Numbered from the stretch's first letter, positions 52,527 to 62,592 are shown. The stretch: DNA of 64,000 bases from Latilactobacillus curvatus JCM 1096 = DSM 20019 (GCF_004101845.1 NZ_CP026116.1:1674001-1738000), one strand, 5' to 3'. Notes: a model not told the origin generated them from the sequence alone. Program-made: numbers and translations.

Positions 52527-54320
52527 ATGCGAGAATTTAACCGAGCAATGAAGTTCTTTTTCCATTATCTAAAGCGGTATAAACCTTCTTTTGCAATCAT
52601 CCTCGTGATGACTGTGATTGCGACTTATCTTCAGGTGAAAGCACCCGAATATATCGGGGACGCGCTCAATGAGTTAGTCAAATATGCAACGAAATTTCAA
52701 ATTTTAAAAGCCCAACATTTGCCAACCAGTGGGGCATCTAAAGACGCCTTCGTAGAGGTGATTGTATCGTTGATTTTATTCTACGTCTTTAGTTCAGCAG
52801 CGACGTTGGTATCAGGCGCGGTTTTCTCACGCGTCAACGCGTTATCAACCAACCGGATGCGGATTGGGTTATTCAATAAGCTCCAAAAAATGCAGATTAA
52901 ATATTTCGACCGTCATTCAGATGGCGATATTCTCAGCCGCTTTACGAGTGACTTAGATAATATTTACAATGCGATGAATCAAGTGTTGAGCCAACTTGTA
53001 TCAGGCACGGCGCTCTTAATTGGTTTATTGATTATGATGTTTAGAAAAGATGTGCAGCTCGCTTGGGTGACAATTGCTTCCGTCCCAATTTCATTCATCC
53101 TTGCTTGGATCATCATTAATAAAGCGCAAAAATACGTTAATGTGCAACAAGATGAAGTCGGGAAACTCAATGGCTACATTAACGAAAAAATCACGGGCCA
53201 AAAAGTGATTATTACTAACAGCCTTCAAGAAGAAACGATTGATGGCTTCATTGAACATAATGAAAATGTCCGCAAGGCGACTTTAAAAGGTCAGATTTAT
53301 TCTGGGATGATCTTTCCGTTGATGCAAGGGATGTCGTTGGTGAATACCGCAATTGTGATTTCCTATGGTAGCTGGTTAGCGGTGAACGGTGACATTAAAA
53401 AGTCGATCGCTTTGGGCTTAGTTGTAACATTCGTTCAATATTCACAACAATTCTATAACCAGATCGCACAACTTTCATCGAGTTACAGCATGATTCAATT
53501 GGCAATTACCGGTGCCCGCCGAGTGAATGAAGTGTTTGATGAAGACGATGAAGTGCGTCCAACCGACGGTGTGCAATTTGAGGGCATTGAACGCTCCGTG
53601 ACCATGGAACATGTCGACTTTAGCTATTTACCAGGTAAGCAAATTTTGCATGATGTGAATATCGAAGTGGATAAGGGCCAAATGATTGCGTTGGTTGGTC
53701 CAACTGGTTCTGGGAAGACAACCGTCATGAACTTGATGAATCGGTTCTATGATGTTGATCAAGGCGCAGTCAAGATTGATGACATTGATATCCGTGAAAT
53801 GGATTTGGATGCATTACGCTCGCACGTCGGCATCGTGTTGCAAGAATCCGTGCTTTTCTCAGGAACGATTCGCGACAACATTGTCTTCGGGAAACCCGAT
53901 GCAACAGATGAAGAAGTGGTGGCAGCTGCCCAGCAAGCCCATATTCATGACTTCATTATGACGTTAGATGATGGTTATCAAACGGCTGTCAGTGAAGAAG
54001 ATAACATCTTCAGTACCGGTCAGAAACAATTGATCAGTATCGCTCGGACGATTATCACCGGTCCAGCGCTCTTAATTTTGGATGAAGCGACAAGTAACGT
54101 CGATACGGTGACTGAAAGTCATATCCAAAAAGCGATGGACAACGTCATCCAAGGCCGAACCAGTTTCGTGATTGCCCATCGTTTAAAGACGATTCTCAAT
54201 GCGGATCGCATTATCGTCCTCAAAGACGGTCGCATCATCGAAGAAGGCAGTCACCAAGAATTACTAGACGAAAAAGGCTTCTACGCCGAACTGTACAACA
54301 ATCAGTTTGTATTTGAATAG
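52527..54320 (+). CDS. Heterodimeric ABC multidrug exporter, second subunit (LmrD-like)
   Basis: This 597-residue half-transporter has a six-helix membrane domain (about 15-330) and an NBD with Walker [10 protein letters not shown], an altered signature [10 protein letters not shown], canonical Walker [13 protein letters not shown] and H-loop IAHRLKT. The catalytic Glu and His are present while the signature is degenerate. This is the exact complement of the first subunit's changes and places both defects in one ATP site, as in known asymmetric exporters. It starts 3 bp after the first subunit. A half copy of the structured repeat overlaps its stop codon. Confidence 0.94.
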   Translation: MREFNRAMKFFFHYLKRYKPSFAIILVMTVIATYLQVKAPEYIGDALNELVKYATKFQILKAQHLPTSGASKDAFVEVIVSLILFYVFSSAATLVSGAVFSRVNALSTNRMRIGLFNKLQKMQIKYFDRHSDGDILSRFTSDLDNIYNAMNQVLSQLVSGTALLIGLLIMMFRKDVQLAWVTIASVPISFILAWIIINKAQKYVNVQQDEVGKLNGYINEKITGQKVIITNSLQEETIDGFIEHNENVRKATLKGQIYSGMIFPLMQGMSLVNTAIVISYGSWLAVNGDIKKSIALGLVVTFVQYSQQFYNQIAQLSSSYSMIQLAITGARRVNEVFDEDDEVRPTDGVQFEGIERSVTMEHVDFSYLPGKQILHDVNIEVDKGQMIALVGPTGSGKTTVMNLMNRFYDVDQGAVKIDDIDIREMDLDALRSHVGIVLQESVLFSGTIRDNIVFGKPDATDEEVVAAAQQAHIHDFIMTLDDGYQTAVSEEDNIFSTGQKQLISIARTIITGPALLILDEATSNVDTVTESHIQKAMDNVIQGRTSFVIAHRLKTILNADRIIVLKDGRIIEEGSHQELLDEKGFYAELYNNQFVFE

Positions 54321-54374
54321 AGTGCGACAGCGAGCGTTTATATTTTGAGGACTAGCCTAGTCAGTCAAATGACC
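54320..54374 (+). repeat. Structured intergenic repeat, 5' half only
   Basis: GAGTGCG overlaps the stop codon of the ABC gene, followed by GAGGACTAGCCTAG and a GTCA arm region. The 3' half is missing where the decayed helD gene begins. It looks like a truncated copy. Confidence 0.6.
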
Positions 54375-54377
54375 AAT

Positions 54378-56362
54378 TTATTGGCCATTTAATTCAACCG
54401 GCAACTTGCCCAGTGCGCTGAGCGTCAATTGATGCGTTGCCCGCGAAATGGCGGTATAGAGGCGGTTGTGGCCGACAGTTGGCTCGGTATAATAATTGTT
54501 AGTCAGATCGTACAACAAAACGTTATCAAATTCTAACCCTTTAGCCAGCGTCAGCGGTAAAGTGAAGGCGCCGGTTTCGGGGAGATTCGTCGTTTCTGTG
54601 GATAAGTGGTGGACATTTTTGAGGCCAGTTAACCGCTCGTCAAAGTCACCAGCAGGCGTGATGATGGCTAAGGTTTGGTCAGTTGGTAGTTGGTCAATCT
54701 GAGCTTGGATTTGGGTGAGGTAGTCGTTAAAATCAGTCGCACAAATCGTCGTTGGCCGCTTGCCTGCTGGTTGAACGGCATGGACATCTGTTAAATCGGT
54801 GAATAGTTGACTAAATAACGTCGTGATTGCACCGGATGAGCGGTAACTTGTGCGCAGTGCCGCAGTTTGTAGTTATGGAAAAATGGTGGGTAATTGTTCG
54901 AATTGTACTTTATGCGGGGTGATACTTTGATGCTGATCACCGAAAACCGTGAACTGTGCTTTGGGGAAAAGTTGTTTAAAAAGAGATAACGTGCTTGCGT
55001 GATAGTCCTGCACTTCATCGATAAAGACCTGCTTAACGTTTGGGAAGACGTGATGCGTTAAATAAGCATAAATCTGAGCTGCAATAACAGCATCAATCGG
55101 TGTTTGACGGGCAATTATTTGATCAAAAGCAAGCCATTGATAACCGCTTAGCTGATCAGCTAAGTCTTGGTAATCATGACGAATCATTTTGCGTGCTAGC
55201 GGTGCTAGTGGTTCATCTTCGCGAATTAAGCGGTCGAATAAGCGCTGTTGCTCGGTTTCAGTGAGGCTTTCAAGTTGAGTTAAAGCATCTGCTGATTGGG
55301 CTTCATTTGTGATGCTTTCCTGTAGACAACTTGTGAGTTGTTGCTGAGTTGCTTGTATTCGTTTATCAAGCGGGGTATCCACCGGTGTTTTTAAGAAGAA
55401 TTGGTAGCTTGTTGCGGCATCAATCGTCAGCGGTAAACCAGGGCTTAAAGATTGGAAATCGCTCGCCTGCAACGTTAATTGTGTGATGGTCAAAGTAGCT
55501 GGTTGATCAGCGATGGGGAGTGCGGCTAGATCAGAAGGTAACAATTGCGCCAATAGTTGTTGTAGGGTTAAGTTGACTGGTGTTTGTTCACCTAAGTCTG
55601 GTAAAACTTGGGCGATATAGTCTTGAAATAGGCGATGCGTTGAAAAATGACCGATGTTTTACCACTGCCCGCAATCCCATCGATGAGTAAATGGTCAGTC
55701 GTTTGTTGCCGAATAATCGCGTTTTGTTCCTTTTGAATCGTCGCGGTAATGGCGCTCATTTGCGTTGTTTTGGCTTCTTTTAAAGTGGCTAATAACAAGG
55801 GATCTTCGATGGCAATCTGCGTATCAAAGAAATCGATTAGCTGATCAGCTTGAATTTGGAACTGGCGCCGTCGGTCGAGATTGACCGCAATGGCGCGACC
55901 GTTAGCTTGATAACTGGTGGGGCCGAATGTTTGCTGGTAATAAACATCGGCGATAGGTGAACGCCAATCGTAAATCACAGGATCGCCGGCTTGGTTTGTG
56001 AAGCTAGCTGAACCAAGGTAAAAATCTTCGGCGTCTATTTCCTCAGGAAAAGTCAGCGTGATTTTTGCAAAGTAGGGTTGCTCTAACAGCCGTAAGGTCT
56101 CATCATGACGTGCAACGAGCGAATCGGTTTTCAGGTTGAGCATATCGATTTCCTTGTTGATACTTTCTAAAGCAGCGAATGTATCAAGATTATCAGCGTA
56201 TGAATCGAAATTGAGTTTGGCTTCACCGGTGATCTGCGCTTTGATGGTGTTGCCGTTTTTCTGGTTTTGCGATTGGGCATCATTGATGGCCGTCAAAGTG
56301 GTGGTTAATTGTTGATAAACAGTGGATAGATGCGCTTGTTCTTGATTGAAATCAGTCGTCAT
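54378..56362 (-). pseudogene. helD: HelD-like RNA polymerase recycling helicase, several lesions
   Basis: The minus strand encodes a HelD/UvrD-like superfamily 1 helicase in pieces. The N-terminal part (56362 to 55592) has the coiled-coil arm, VIYDWRSPIADVYY and Walker A GIAGSGKTSV. It then joins abruptly to FQDYIAQVLPDLGEQTPVNL in another frame, with an internal stretch missing. The middle part runs to TAA 54873-54875, with the DEVQDYHASTL Walker B region. The tail (RTSYRSSGAITT, later LAKGLEFDNVLLYD and RLYTAISRATH) needs two more frame changes near 54855-54875. HelD normally removes stalled RNA polymerase from DNA. The full-length protein is about 750 residues, so this is clearly decayed. 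Confidence 0.85.
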
Positions 56363-56397
56363 TCAAACAGCCCCTTTACAAAGTTGTTCCCCTAGTT

Positions 56398-56417
56398 TAG
56401 CAAGCACGTTCAAAAAA
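56398..56417 (+). repeat. Structured intergenic repeat, 3' end fragment
   Basis: AGCAAGCACGTTCAAAAAAG matches only the constant 3' end of the repeat family and directly precedes a complete copy. Confidence 0.4.
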
Positions 56418-56418
56418 G

Positions 56419-56540
56419 GAGTGCGTCATCAACGGGTAGCTTCTGAGCATTTGCCTAACTTAGCGAATTGGCGCTGCAAGCACCGCTTTGCTAAGTGTAG
56501 CAAAGCACAGGAAGCTGTTGATGAAAGCACGTTCAAAAAA
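56419..56540 (+). repeat. Structured intergenic repeat, complete copy between helD and a nucleoside hydrolase
   Basis: It runs from GAGTGCG to AGCACGTTCAAAA. Outer stem TCATCAAC / GTTGATGA and AGCTTC / GAAGCT. P2 is TTTGC / GCAAA. The inner stem is CTTAGCGAA / TTTGCTAAG. The tip is GCG-C-TGC-AA-GCA-C-CGC. Both neighbouring genes are on the opposite strand, so this copy is not simply a 3' UTR in the sense orientation. Confidence 0.85.
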
Positions 56541-56573
56541 GGAGCACTGACTGATAAGTCGGTGCTCCTTTTT
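56535..56573. terminator. Terminator after the second nucleoside hydrolase gene
   Basis: AAAAAGGAGCAC(T)GACT pairs with AGTC(G)GTGCTCCTTTTT. On the minus strand it follows the gene stop closely and runs into the repeat copy. Confidence 0.85.
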
Positions 56574-56576
56574 GCA

Positions 56577-57518
56577 TTAGTCTGCTTTTATGATGGTTTC
56601 AATTAGATCAAAAAATCCAGCTGCATCAACGTCGTAGACGAGTTTAGCCGGACGTCCGTTTTTAGTTAAGAACGTGCGCCCGCCGGCAATTCCGTTTGGA
56701 ATGACATCACATACAATGGCTTTTGTTTTAACGATTGTTGGATCAAGAAGGTAACAAGTTGTTAAAACGTCCCATAAATAATAAGTTGAATTAGTTTTGA
56801 AATGGACCAGTTGAGGAACAAAGGCGTAACAGGTGCCGATAAAGTCCATCATGGCATTGGCACGTTTACTAGCCCAACGTTGGCGAATCGCCGGCGTTAA
56901 GGGAACATTATTCGTACTTTCGAGCCCGACTAATTCAATAGGGATTTGTGTATCGAAGACAGTTTTCACTGCTTCGGGATCCCAGAAGGCATTCCATTCA
57001 GCAGTACCATCAGAATCGGGCTCAGCAACGTTGCCTTGTTCAAGAAAAGAACCGCCCATCCAAAGAAGTTTAGCGATTTTATATTCGATGCTTGGATTGA
57101 TGGCGAGTGCGCGTGCCAAGTCAGTTAATGGGCCGGTAAAGAGCAATGTGACGGGTTCGGTTGCTTGATTGAGTTTAGTGATTAGATCGAGATGTGCGGC
57201 TTCAGGACTCAGAGGCGTTTGAACGGTGCCACGTTCATTGAGCACGGGAAGTGCATCGACTGAGTAAGCGTCAGTTCGCCATTCTTTTGGAAAAGGATGG
57301 ACTGCGCGTGAGTCAGAAGCGGCCACAGCTAACCGCGCTGATTGATCTGAAAACGTATCAATGATTTTACGACTCGCGCTAACGGCTGGTTCGACATATG
57401 AATCAGCGCCAATTACGCCGACGCCAAGTAGTTTGATTGTCGGCATTTGTAGGAGCAGAGTTAATGAAATCAAATCATCAACACCGCCATCGTGATTAAA
57501 ATAGACTTGTGTTTGCAT
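56577..57518 (-). CDS. Nucleoside hydrolase (inosine-uridine-preferring type)
   Basis: This 313-residue enzyme has the metal motif in the variant form NHDGGVDD (residues 8-15). The first Asp of the usual DxDxxxDD is Asn, while the three metal/ribose-binding Asp remain. Also visible are TLLFTGPLTDLARALAIN, LLWMGGSF and a C-terminal WDVLTTCYLLDPTIV with the late metal Asp. The variant motif is common in lactobacillar IunH paralogues. The RBS is AGGAGG. It is divergent from a BMP-type nucleoside-binding lipoprotein operon, so import and cleavage of nucleosides are physically linked. Confidence 0.92.
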   Translation of the reverse strand: MQTQVYFNHDGGVDDLISLTLLLQMPTIKLLGVGVIGADSYVEPAVSASRKIIDTFSDQSARLAVAASDSRAVHPFPKEWRTDAYSVDALPVLNERGTVQTPLSPEAAHLDLITKLNQATEPVTLLFTGPLTDLARALAINPSIEYKIAKLLWMGGSFLEQGNVAEPDSDGTAEWNAFWDPEAVKTVFDTQIPIELVGLESTNNVPLTPAIRQRWASKRANAMMDFIGTCYAFVPQLVHFKTNSTYYLWDVLTTCYLLDPTIVKTKAIVCDVIPNGIAGGRTFLTKNGRPAKLVYDVDAAGFFDLIETIIKAD

Positions 57519-57629
57519 GGTTCGCCTCCTGATTGTTCGTTAGTTATCAATTAATATTAGCATTATCTATATTTCTTAGCAACAAATACAATATAAACGA
57601 ACAATATTTTATAAAATGAAATAAATGTA

Positions 57630-57659
57630 TTGATTTTATGTCGATAACGTGTTTATAAT
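57630..57659 (+). promoter_or_regulatory. Promoter of the nucleoside ABC transporter operon
   Basis: TTGATT (57630) and TATAAT (57654) are 18 bp apart, 34 bp before the lipoprotein start. Confidence 0.65.
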
Positions 57660-57692
57660 AAATTATCAAATTTATTGACGGAGGCTTATTTC

Positions 57693-58715
57693 ATGAAAAA
57701 AAGTTTGGTCGTACTTTTCTCGACAGTCCTTGTATTAGGTGGCGTGTTAGCCGGGTGCGGGAGTCAAAAGACAGCATCAAAGAAAGCAACGCACACAGCC
57801 GCTTTAGTCACTGATGGTGGTGGGATTGATGATAAATCTTTTAACCAATCTGCCTGGGAAGGTTTGGAAAAATGGGGTGCTAGTCATGATCTTAAAAAAG
57901 GGGTCAATGGTTACAATTACGCACAATCGAGTTCTGATGCGGACTTTTTCCCGAACATTAATAAGTTAATCAAGGCAAAATACCAAACAATTTTTGCGAT
58001 TGGCTATAAGTTAGATAACGCGGTCAGCCAATCTGCAAAGAATAATCCAAATGTTAACTTTGCAATCATCGATTCAAACGTTAAGAATCGGAAAAACGTC
58101 GCGTCCGTCAATTTTAAAACAGAACAATCATCATTCCTAGCCGGGGTTGCCGCTGCGAAAACCACTAAGACGAATAAAGTCGGCTTTGTCGGTGGAATTG
58201 ATAGTGCCGTCGTGAAAACATTCGAAGCTGGTTTTAAACAAGGGGTGAAAGCCGTTAACCCAGCAATCACCGTTGATGTGAAATATGCTGGTTCATTTAC
58301 GAAAGCCGATGTCGGCCAATCATTGGCAACCGCGATGTACAACAACGGCGCGGATGTTATTTATCACGCTGCTGGTGGCACTGGCGCTGGCGTCTTTACC
58401 GCTGCTAAGAACATTTCTAAGGGTGGTCAAAAAGTCTGGGTGATTGGTGTTGATCAAGATCAAAAAGCCGATGGGAAATATGATGGTGGCAACGTCACAT
58501 TAGCATCTGCCGTTAAACAAGTTGGCACAGCAGTGGAAGATCTTGCTAACCAAGCTAAGAATGATAAATTCCCTGGTGGCAAAACCGTCACATATGATTT
58601 GAAAGACAAAGGCGTTGCCTTAGTGAACGACAATGCTTCCCCTGAAACATGGCAAGCAGTCAAAGAATATCAACAAAAAATTGAATCAGGCACCATTAAA
58701 GTTGCTGCAGAATAA
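57693..58715 (+). CDS. BMP-family nucleoside-binding lipoprotein
   Basis: This 340-residue substrate-binding lipoprotein has the signal peptide and lipobox VLAGC with Cys near residue 22. The PnrA/BmpA signature ALVTDGGGIDDKSFNQSAWEGL follows, and the hinge segments DVIYHAAGGTGAGVF and WVIGVDQDQ appear later. Family members bind purine nucleosides for an ABC importer. It is the first gene of a four-gene operon with a double ATPase and two permeases. The hairpin after it probably keeps the binding protein in excess over the membrane parts. Confidence 0.94.
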   Translation: MKKSLVVLFSTVLVLGGVLAGCGSQKTASKKATHTAALVTDGGGIDDKSFNQSAWEGLEKWGASHDLKKGVNGYNYAQSSSDADFFPNINKLIKAKYQTIFAIGYKLDNAVSQSAKNNPNVNFAIIDSNVKNRKNVASVNFKTEQSSFLAGVAAAKTTKTNKVGFVGGIDSAVVKTFEAGFKQGVKAVNPAITVDVKYAGSFTKADVGQSLATAMYNNGADVIYHAAGGTGAGVFTAAKNISKGGQKVWVIGVDQDQKADGKYDGGNVTLASAVKQVGTAVEDLANQAKNDKFPGGKTVTYDLKDKGVALVNDNASPETWQAVKEYQQKIESGTIKVAAE

Positions 58716-58729
58716 CGACTATTGAATGC

Positions 58730-58763
58730 TAAAGGATGGCAGCAGTTATCAGCCATCCTTTTT
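58730..58763 (+). terminator. Intra-operon hairpin (partial terminator)
   Basis: AAAGGATGGC pairs with GCCATCCTTT, followed by TTT, between the binding protein and the ATPase genes. Confidence 0.75.
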
Positions 58764-58789
58764 GTATGCTTAATGAATGGAGCGTAAAA

Positions 58790-60313
58790 ATGGCAAAAAC
58801 TGTGATAGAAATGCAGCACATTACAAAACGGTTCGGCGCCTTTACCGCCAATGATGATATTTCATTAACCTTGCAACAGGGTGAAATCCTTGCCTTGCTT
58901 GGTGAAAATGGTGCGGGGAAATCAACCTTGATGGGTGTTTTGACCGGACAATTAAAGCCGACTGCGGGGCAATTACTGGTGAACGGACAAGCAGTGACCT
59001 TAAATGGCCCTCGACATGCAAAAGCCCTCGGGATTGGGATGGTACACCAACATTTCATGTTAATTCCGGCTTTTACGGTCTTAGAAAACATTATCCTGGG
59101 TGACGAACCAACTAAACAGGGCCGGATTGACTATGCAACGGCGCGGCAAAAGGTCACGGCTTTAGTCGATAAATACCAACTGGCGCTCGACCTTGATCGA
59201 AAAATCGCTGATATTTCGGTCGGGATGCAACAGCGGGTTGAGATTATCAAGGCGCTTTACCGAGAAGCAACGACATTGATTTTTGATGAACCGACTGCAG
59301 CTTTGACACCGAATGAAATTCAAGCCTTGCTTGCCATTTTTGAGAAGTTAAAGGCGGAAGGGAAGTCGTTGATTTTTATCACGCATAAACTAAAGGAAAT
59401 TAAACAAGTTGCTGATCGGTGCGTCGTGATTCGTGCCGGACGTGTGATTGATACGGTACTAGTCGCACAAACGGATCCGACAAAATTAGCGGAAATGATG
59501 GTTGGCCGTCCGCAACAAGCCCCCACACCGAAAATGGCTAATCAAGGCGCTGTGATGCTATCGGTGGAACATGTCGCTGCTCGTGTTGCTAAACGCACTG
59601 TTCTAGATGATCTGGGATTGACCGTGCATGCGGGAGAAATTGTTGGAATTGCTGGGATTGATGGCAACGGGCAGAGTGAGTTAATTCAGGTTTTAACCGG
59701 ACAATTAAAACCGCAGTCTGGAAAAATTGAATTAGGAGGTCAGTCATTATTGAAACGGACACCACGCCAAATTAGTGAACAAGGCTTAGGGTGCATTCCA
59801 GAAGATCGCCAGAATATCGGTTTGATTTTGCCACTGTCGATTGCTGAAAATTTAGCGCTGAAGGATTATTACCATCAACCGTATAGTCATCTAGGCTGGC
59901 TTAATTATCGGGTGATCAATCAAACGGCGCAGAAACTGATTAAACGATTCGACATTCGGACGCAATCTGAACAAACGCTTGCCGGAGAACTTTCAGGTGG
60001 CAATCAGCAAAAAGTGGTGGTTGCGCGCGAAATCGCCAAACAACCAAAAGTCTTGATTGCTGCCAATCCGACCCGCGGTGTTGATGTAGGTGCGATTGAA
60101 TACATTCATCAGAGCTTGATTGAACAACGGAACCAAGGCTGTGGGATTTTACTTGTTAGTTTTGAATTAGATGAAATTTTAAAGTTAGCTGACCGAGTAC
60201 TTGTAATGCACGCCGGTCAAATTGTTGGTGAAGTTGATCCACAAACCACAACGAGTCAGACGCTCGGATTATTAATGGCCGGGCAACAACCAGTAGGAGG
60301 GCGAGACGAATGA
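58790..60313 (+). CDS. Nucleoside ABC importer, double ATPase subunit
   Basis: This 507-residue protein has two ABC domains in tandem, as in RbsA/NupO-type carbohydrate and nucleoside importers. Domain 1 has Walker [10 protein letters not shown] near residue 40, a signature-like [10 protein letters not shown] and Walker [14 protein letters not shown]. Domain 2 has [10 protein letters not shown] in place of a canonical Walker A and the signature LSGGNQQK, with [14 protein letters not shown] in the Walker B position. The second site is degenerate, as is usual in this subfamily. ATG 58790 has GGAG 7 nt before it. It overlaps the first permease gene by 4 bp. Confidence 0.94.
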   Translation: MAKTVIEMQHITKRFGAFTANDDISLTLQQGEILALLGENGAGKSTLMGVLTGQLKPTAGQLLVNGQAVTLNGPRHAKALGIGMVHQHFMLIPAFTVLENIILGDEPTKQGRIDYATARQKVTALVDKYQLALDLDRKIADISVGMQQRVEIIKALYREATTLIFDEPTAALTPNEIQALLAIFEKLKAEGKSLIFITHKLKEIKQVADRCVVIRAGRVIDTVLVAQTDPTKLAEMMVGRPQQAPTPKMANQGAVMLSVEHVAARVAKRTVLDDLGLTVHAGEIVGIAGIDGNGQSELIQVLTGQLKPQSGKIELGGQSLLKRTPRQISEQGLGCIPEDRQNIGLILPLSIAENLALKDYYHQPYSHLGWLNYRVINQTAQKLIKRFDIRTQSEQTLAGELSGGNQQKVVVAREIAKQPKVLIAANPTRGVDVGAIEYIHQSLIEQRNQGCGILLVSFELDEILKLADRVLVMHAGQIVGEVDPQTTTSQTLGLLMAGQQPVGGRDE

Positions 60314-61389
60314 ATAAACAACAATCTTCAGGATTAATCATTGCAATCCTATCCGTTGCGGCGGGACTGTTAGTGGGCGGAGTTGTGATGTTGGTTTTTG
60401 GATATTCGCCTATTCAAAATTACAGTAACCTCTTTAATGGCGCATTCGGCGATATCTATTCGATTGGCGAGACATTACGCAATGCGACTCCGTTAATTTT
60501 GACAGCCCTTGGCTTTTCAATTGCGAGCAAAGCCGGCTTTTTCAATATTGGTGGGTCGGGTCAGCTATTAGTGGGCTGGTTTGGCGCGATTGTCTTTGCA
60601 CTCCACTTTAAAAATTTACCGGGGATTCTCTTGATTCTTGGCGCGATTTTAGCGGGGATGCTGCTCGGTGGCTTTTGGTCTTGGTTGGCCGGTTTTTTAC
60701 GGGCATACTTTGGGACCAGTGAAGTGATCACAACCATCATGTTGAACTACATCGCATTGTATTTCGTCAATTTTGCGATTAAACGTTGGTTGGCGCCAAA
60801 AGGCAGCGACTCATCGGCCAACATTGTCCCTAAAGCAAGCTTGCGGACCCCTTTTTTGGAACAGATTACCAATCACTCAACGTTTCACTGGGGCTTTTTC
60901 ATCGCGTTAGTCTTGGTGATTGTGATGTGGTGGTATTTGAAACGGTCGAAGACTGGATTTGAAATTAAGGCAGTTGGATTGAACGAACAAGCTGCACGTT
61001 ACGCGGGGATGAATACGAAACAAACGATTATGTGGGCAATGCTATTATCTGGACTACTAGCTGGGTTAGCGGGGGCTGTCGATGGTCTAGGGAATTATCA
61101 AAATATTTCCGTTTCAAATGCCTTACCAGATATCGGCTTTAATGGAATGGCGGTCGCGTTATTAGCGAATGGGCATCCAATCGGGATTATCTTTGCGGCG
61201 ATTTTATTCTCTGCTTTACAGATTGGTGGCTTAAGCATTTCCGTCTACTCAACAACTCCGACAGAAATCGTCAATATCGTGATTGCATCGATTATCTTCT
61301 TCGTGGGTGTGCGCTTCTTATTTGAACAATTACTCAATCACCGCTTACTGAAAAAACACGCGTTGATGAAAGAGAGGCTTGAAAAATAA
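60310..61389 (+). CDS. Nucleoside ABC importer, permease 1
   Basis: This 359-residue inner-membrane permease of the BPD_transp_2 family has about ten hydrophobic segments. Family-typical segments are ALGFSIASKAGFFNIGGSGQ near residue 65 and GTSEVITTIMLNYIALYFVN near 136, with the EAA-like AVGLNEQAARYAGMN in the second half. It is the NupP-type subunit. It overlaps the ATPase gene (ATGA) and is followed at once by permease 2 with a TAATG overlap. Confidence 0.94.
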   Translation: MNKQQSSGLIIAILSVAAGLLVGGVVMLVFGYSPIQNYSNLFNGAFGDIYSIGETLRNATPLILTALGFSIASKAGFFNIGGSGQLLVGWFGAIVFALHFKNLPGILLILGAILAGMLLGGFWSWLAGFLRAYFGTSEVITTIMLNYIALYFVNFAIKRWLAPKGSDSSANIVPKASLRTPFLEQITNHSTFHWGFFIALVLVIVMWWYLKRSKTGFEIKAVGLNEQAARYAGMNTKQTIMWAMLLSGLLAGLAGAVDGLGNYQNISVSNALPDIGFNGMAVALLANGHPIGIIFAAILFSALQIGGLSISVYSTTPTEIVNIVIASIIFFVGVRFLFEQLLNHRLLKKHALMKERLEK

Positions 61390-62348
61390 TGACAATCACA
61401 ATGATTTTAATGACGATTTGTGCGACCACGTTAGTTTACGCGGCGCCATTGATTTTTACAGCCTTGGGTGGTGCTTTTTCAGAGCATAGCGGTGTGATTA
61501 ATGTTGGTTTAGAAGGGATTATGATTGTTGGGGCTTTCAGCAGTGCCGTCTTTACCCTTCAATTTAGTACGGTTTTTGGCGGATTGACGCCGTGGATTGC
61601 CTTATTGGTTGGTGGACTGTTTGGTGCACTGTTTTCCTTATTACATGCTTTAGCGACCGTAACATTGCGCGCTAATCACATTATTAGTGGGACGGTGTTA
61701 AACCTATTGGCGCCTGCATTGTGTGTCTTCTTAACCCGTGTGCTGTATAGCGGTAAGGGGCAAACGCCGGTGATTAATCAAAGCATCGGTAACTTCACAT
61801 TCCCCGGCTTGGCCCAAATTCCAGTGATTGGCCCCATTTTATTTACGAAGACGTCGTTAGTGGCTTACGCTGCGGTTTTGGTCGGCATTATCAGTTGGTA
61901 TGTGCTGTATAAAACGCGATTTGGGCTGCGCTTGCGGTCAGTCGGTGAAAATCCAGCGGCAGCCGATACACTGGGCATCAATGTGAGTCGTTACCGGTAT
62001 ATCGGGGTCATGTTGTCTGGTTTGTTAGGCGGCATTGGTGGCGCGGTGATGGCGCAGTCGATTACGTTAAACTTCAGCGCAGCGACGATTTCAGGTCAGG
62101 GCTTCATGGCATTGGCGGCGATGATTTTTGGTAAGTGGCATCCAATTGGCGCGACAGGTGCAGCGATTTTCTTCGGACTCGCACAAAGTTTGCCGATTAT
62201 CGGCGGCTATATTCCAGTGTTAGCAGGTGTGAATAGTGTTTGGTTCCAAATTGCACCATACGCGATTACGATTATTATTCTGGTGATTTTCTTGGGCAAG
62301 GCCGTCGCGCCAGCAGCGGACGGCGAAAATTATATTAAGAGTCATTAA
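61389..62348 (+). CDS. Nucleoside ABC importer, permease 2
   Basis: This 319-residue permease is the NupQ-type partner. It has the start LIFTALGGAFSEHSGVINVG, then LEGIMIVGAF, and an EAA-like segment RSVGENPAAADTLGINVSRY near residue 190. About nine membrane segments are present. It is the last gene of the operon. The chromosome after it holds only a scar of beta-glucoside genes. Together with the divergent hydrolase, the set imports and cleaves nucleosides. Confidence 0.94.
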   Translation: MTITMILMTICATTLVYAAPLIFTALGGAFSEHSGVINVGLEGIMIVGAFSSAVFTLQFSTVFGGLTPWIALLVGGLFGALFSLLHALATVTLRANHIISGTVLNLLAPALCVFLTRVLYSGKGQTPVINQSIGNFTFPGLAQIPVIGPILFTKTSLVAYAAVLVGIISWYVLYKTRFGLRLRSVGENPAAADTLGINVSRYRYIGVMLSGLLGGIGGAVMAQSITLNFSAATISGQGFMALAAMIFGKWHPIGATGAAIFFGLAQSLPIIGGYIPVLAGVNSVWFQIAPYAITIIILVIFLGKAVAPAADGENYIKSH

Positions 62349-62379
62349 AATGCTTCAATAAAAAAAGTGGTGGAGCGCA

Positions 62380-62558
62380 ATGAAAAATGATTTATTGATT
62401 TGTGGTTCAGGCGCATCAAGTGGGACATCTGATTGAAAAGATACGGCTTCATCTACGTCGCCATAGATAAAGAGGGGCAAGGATCCGGAAAACGGATTAA
62501 GAAAGACAGCTTCAAATGGTATCAAAAAGTGATTGCGACCAATGGAGCGGCATTATAA
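62380..62558 (+). pseudogene. Scar of a beta-glucoside operon: EIIB start joined to GH1 end
   Basis: ATG 62380, after GGTGGAG, begins MKNDLLICGSGASSG, the exact start of a lactose/cellobiose-type PTS EIIB with its active-site Cys. After TSD a TGA follows. Immediately afterwards another frame gives [18 protein letters not shown] and FKWYQKVIATNGAAL, then TAA 62556-62558. That is the C-terminus of a 6-phospho-beta-glucosidase. A large deletion has fused the two ends of a former operon. The intact GH1 gene at 20103 ends with a similar but not identical sequence. Confidence 0.85.
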
Positions 62559-62592
62559 AGATAGCATCAAGCGATAACGGATATAATAAATG

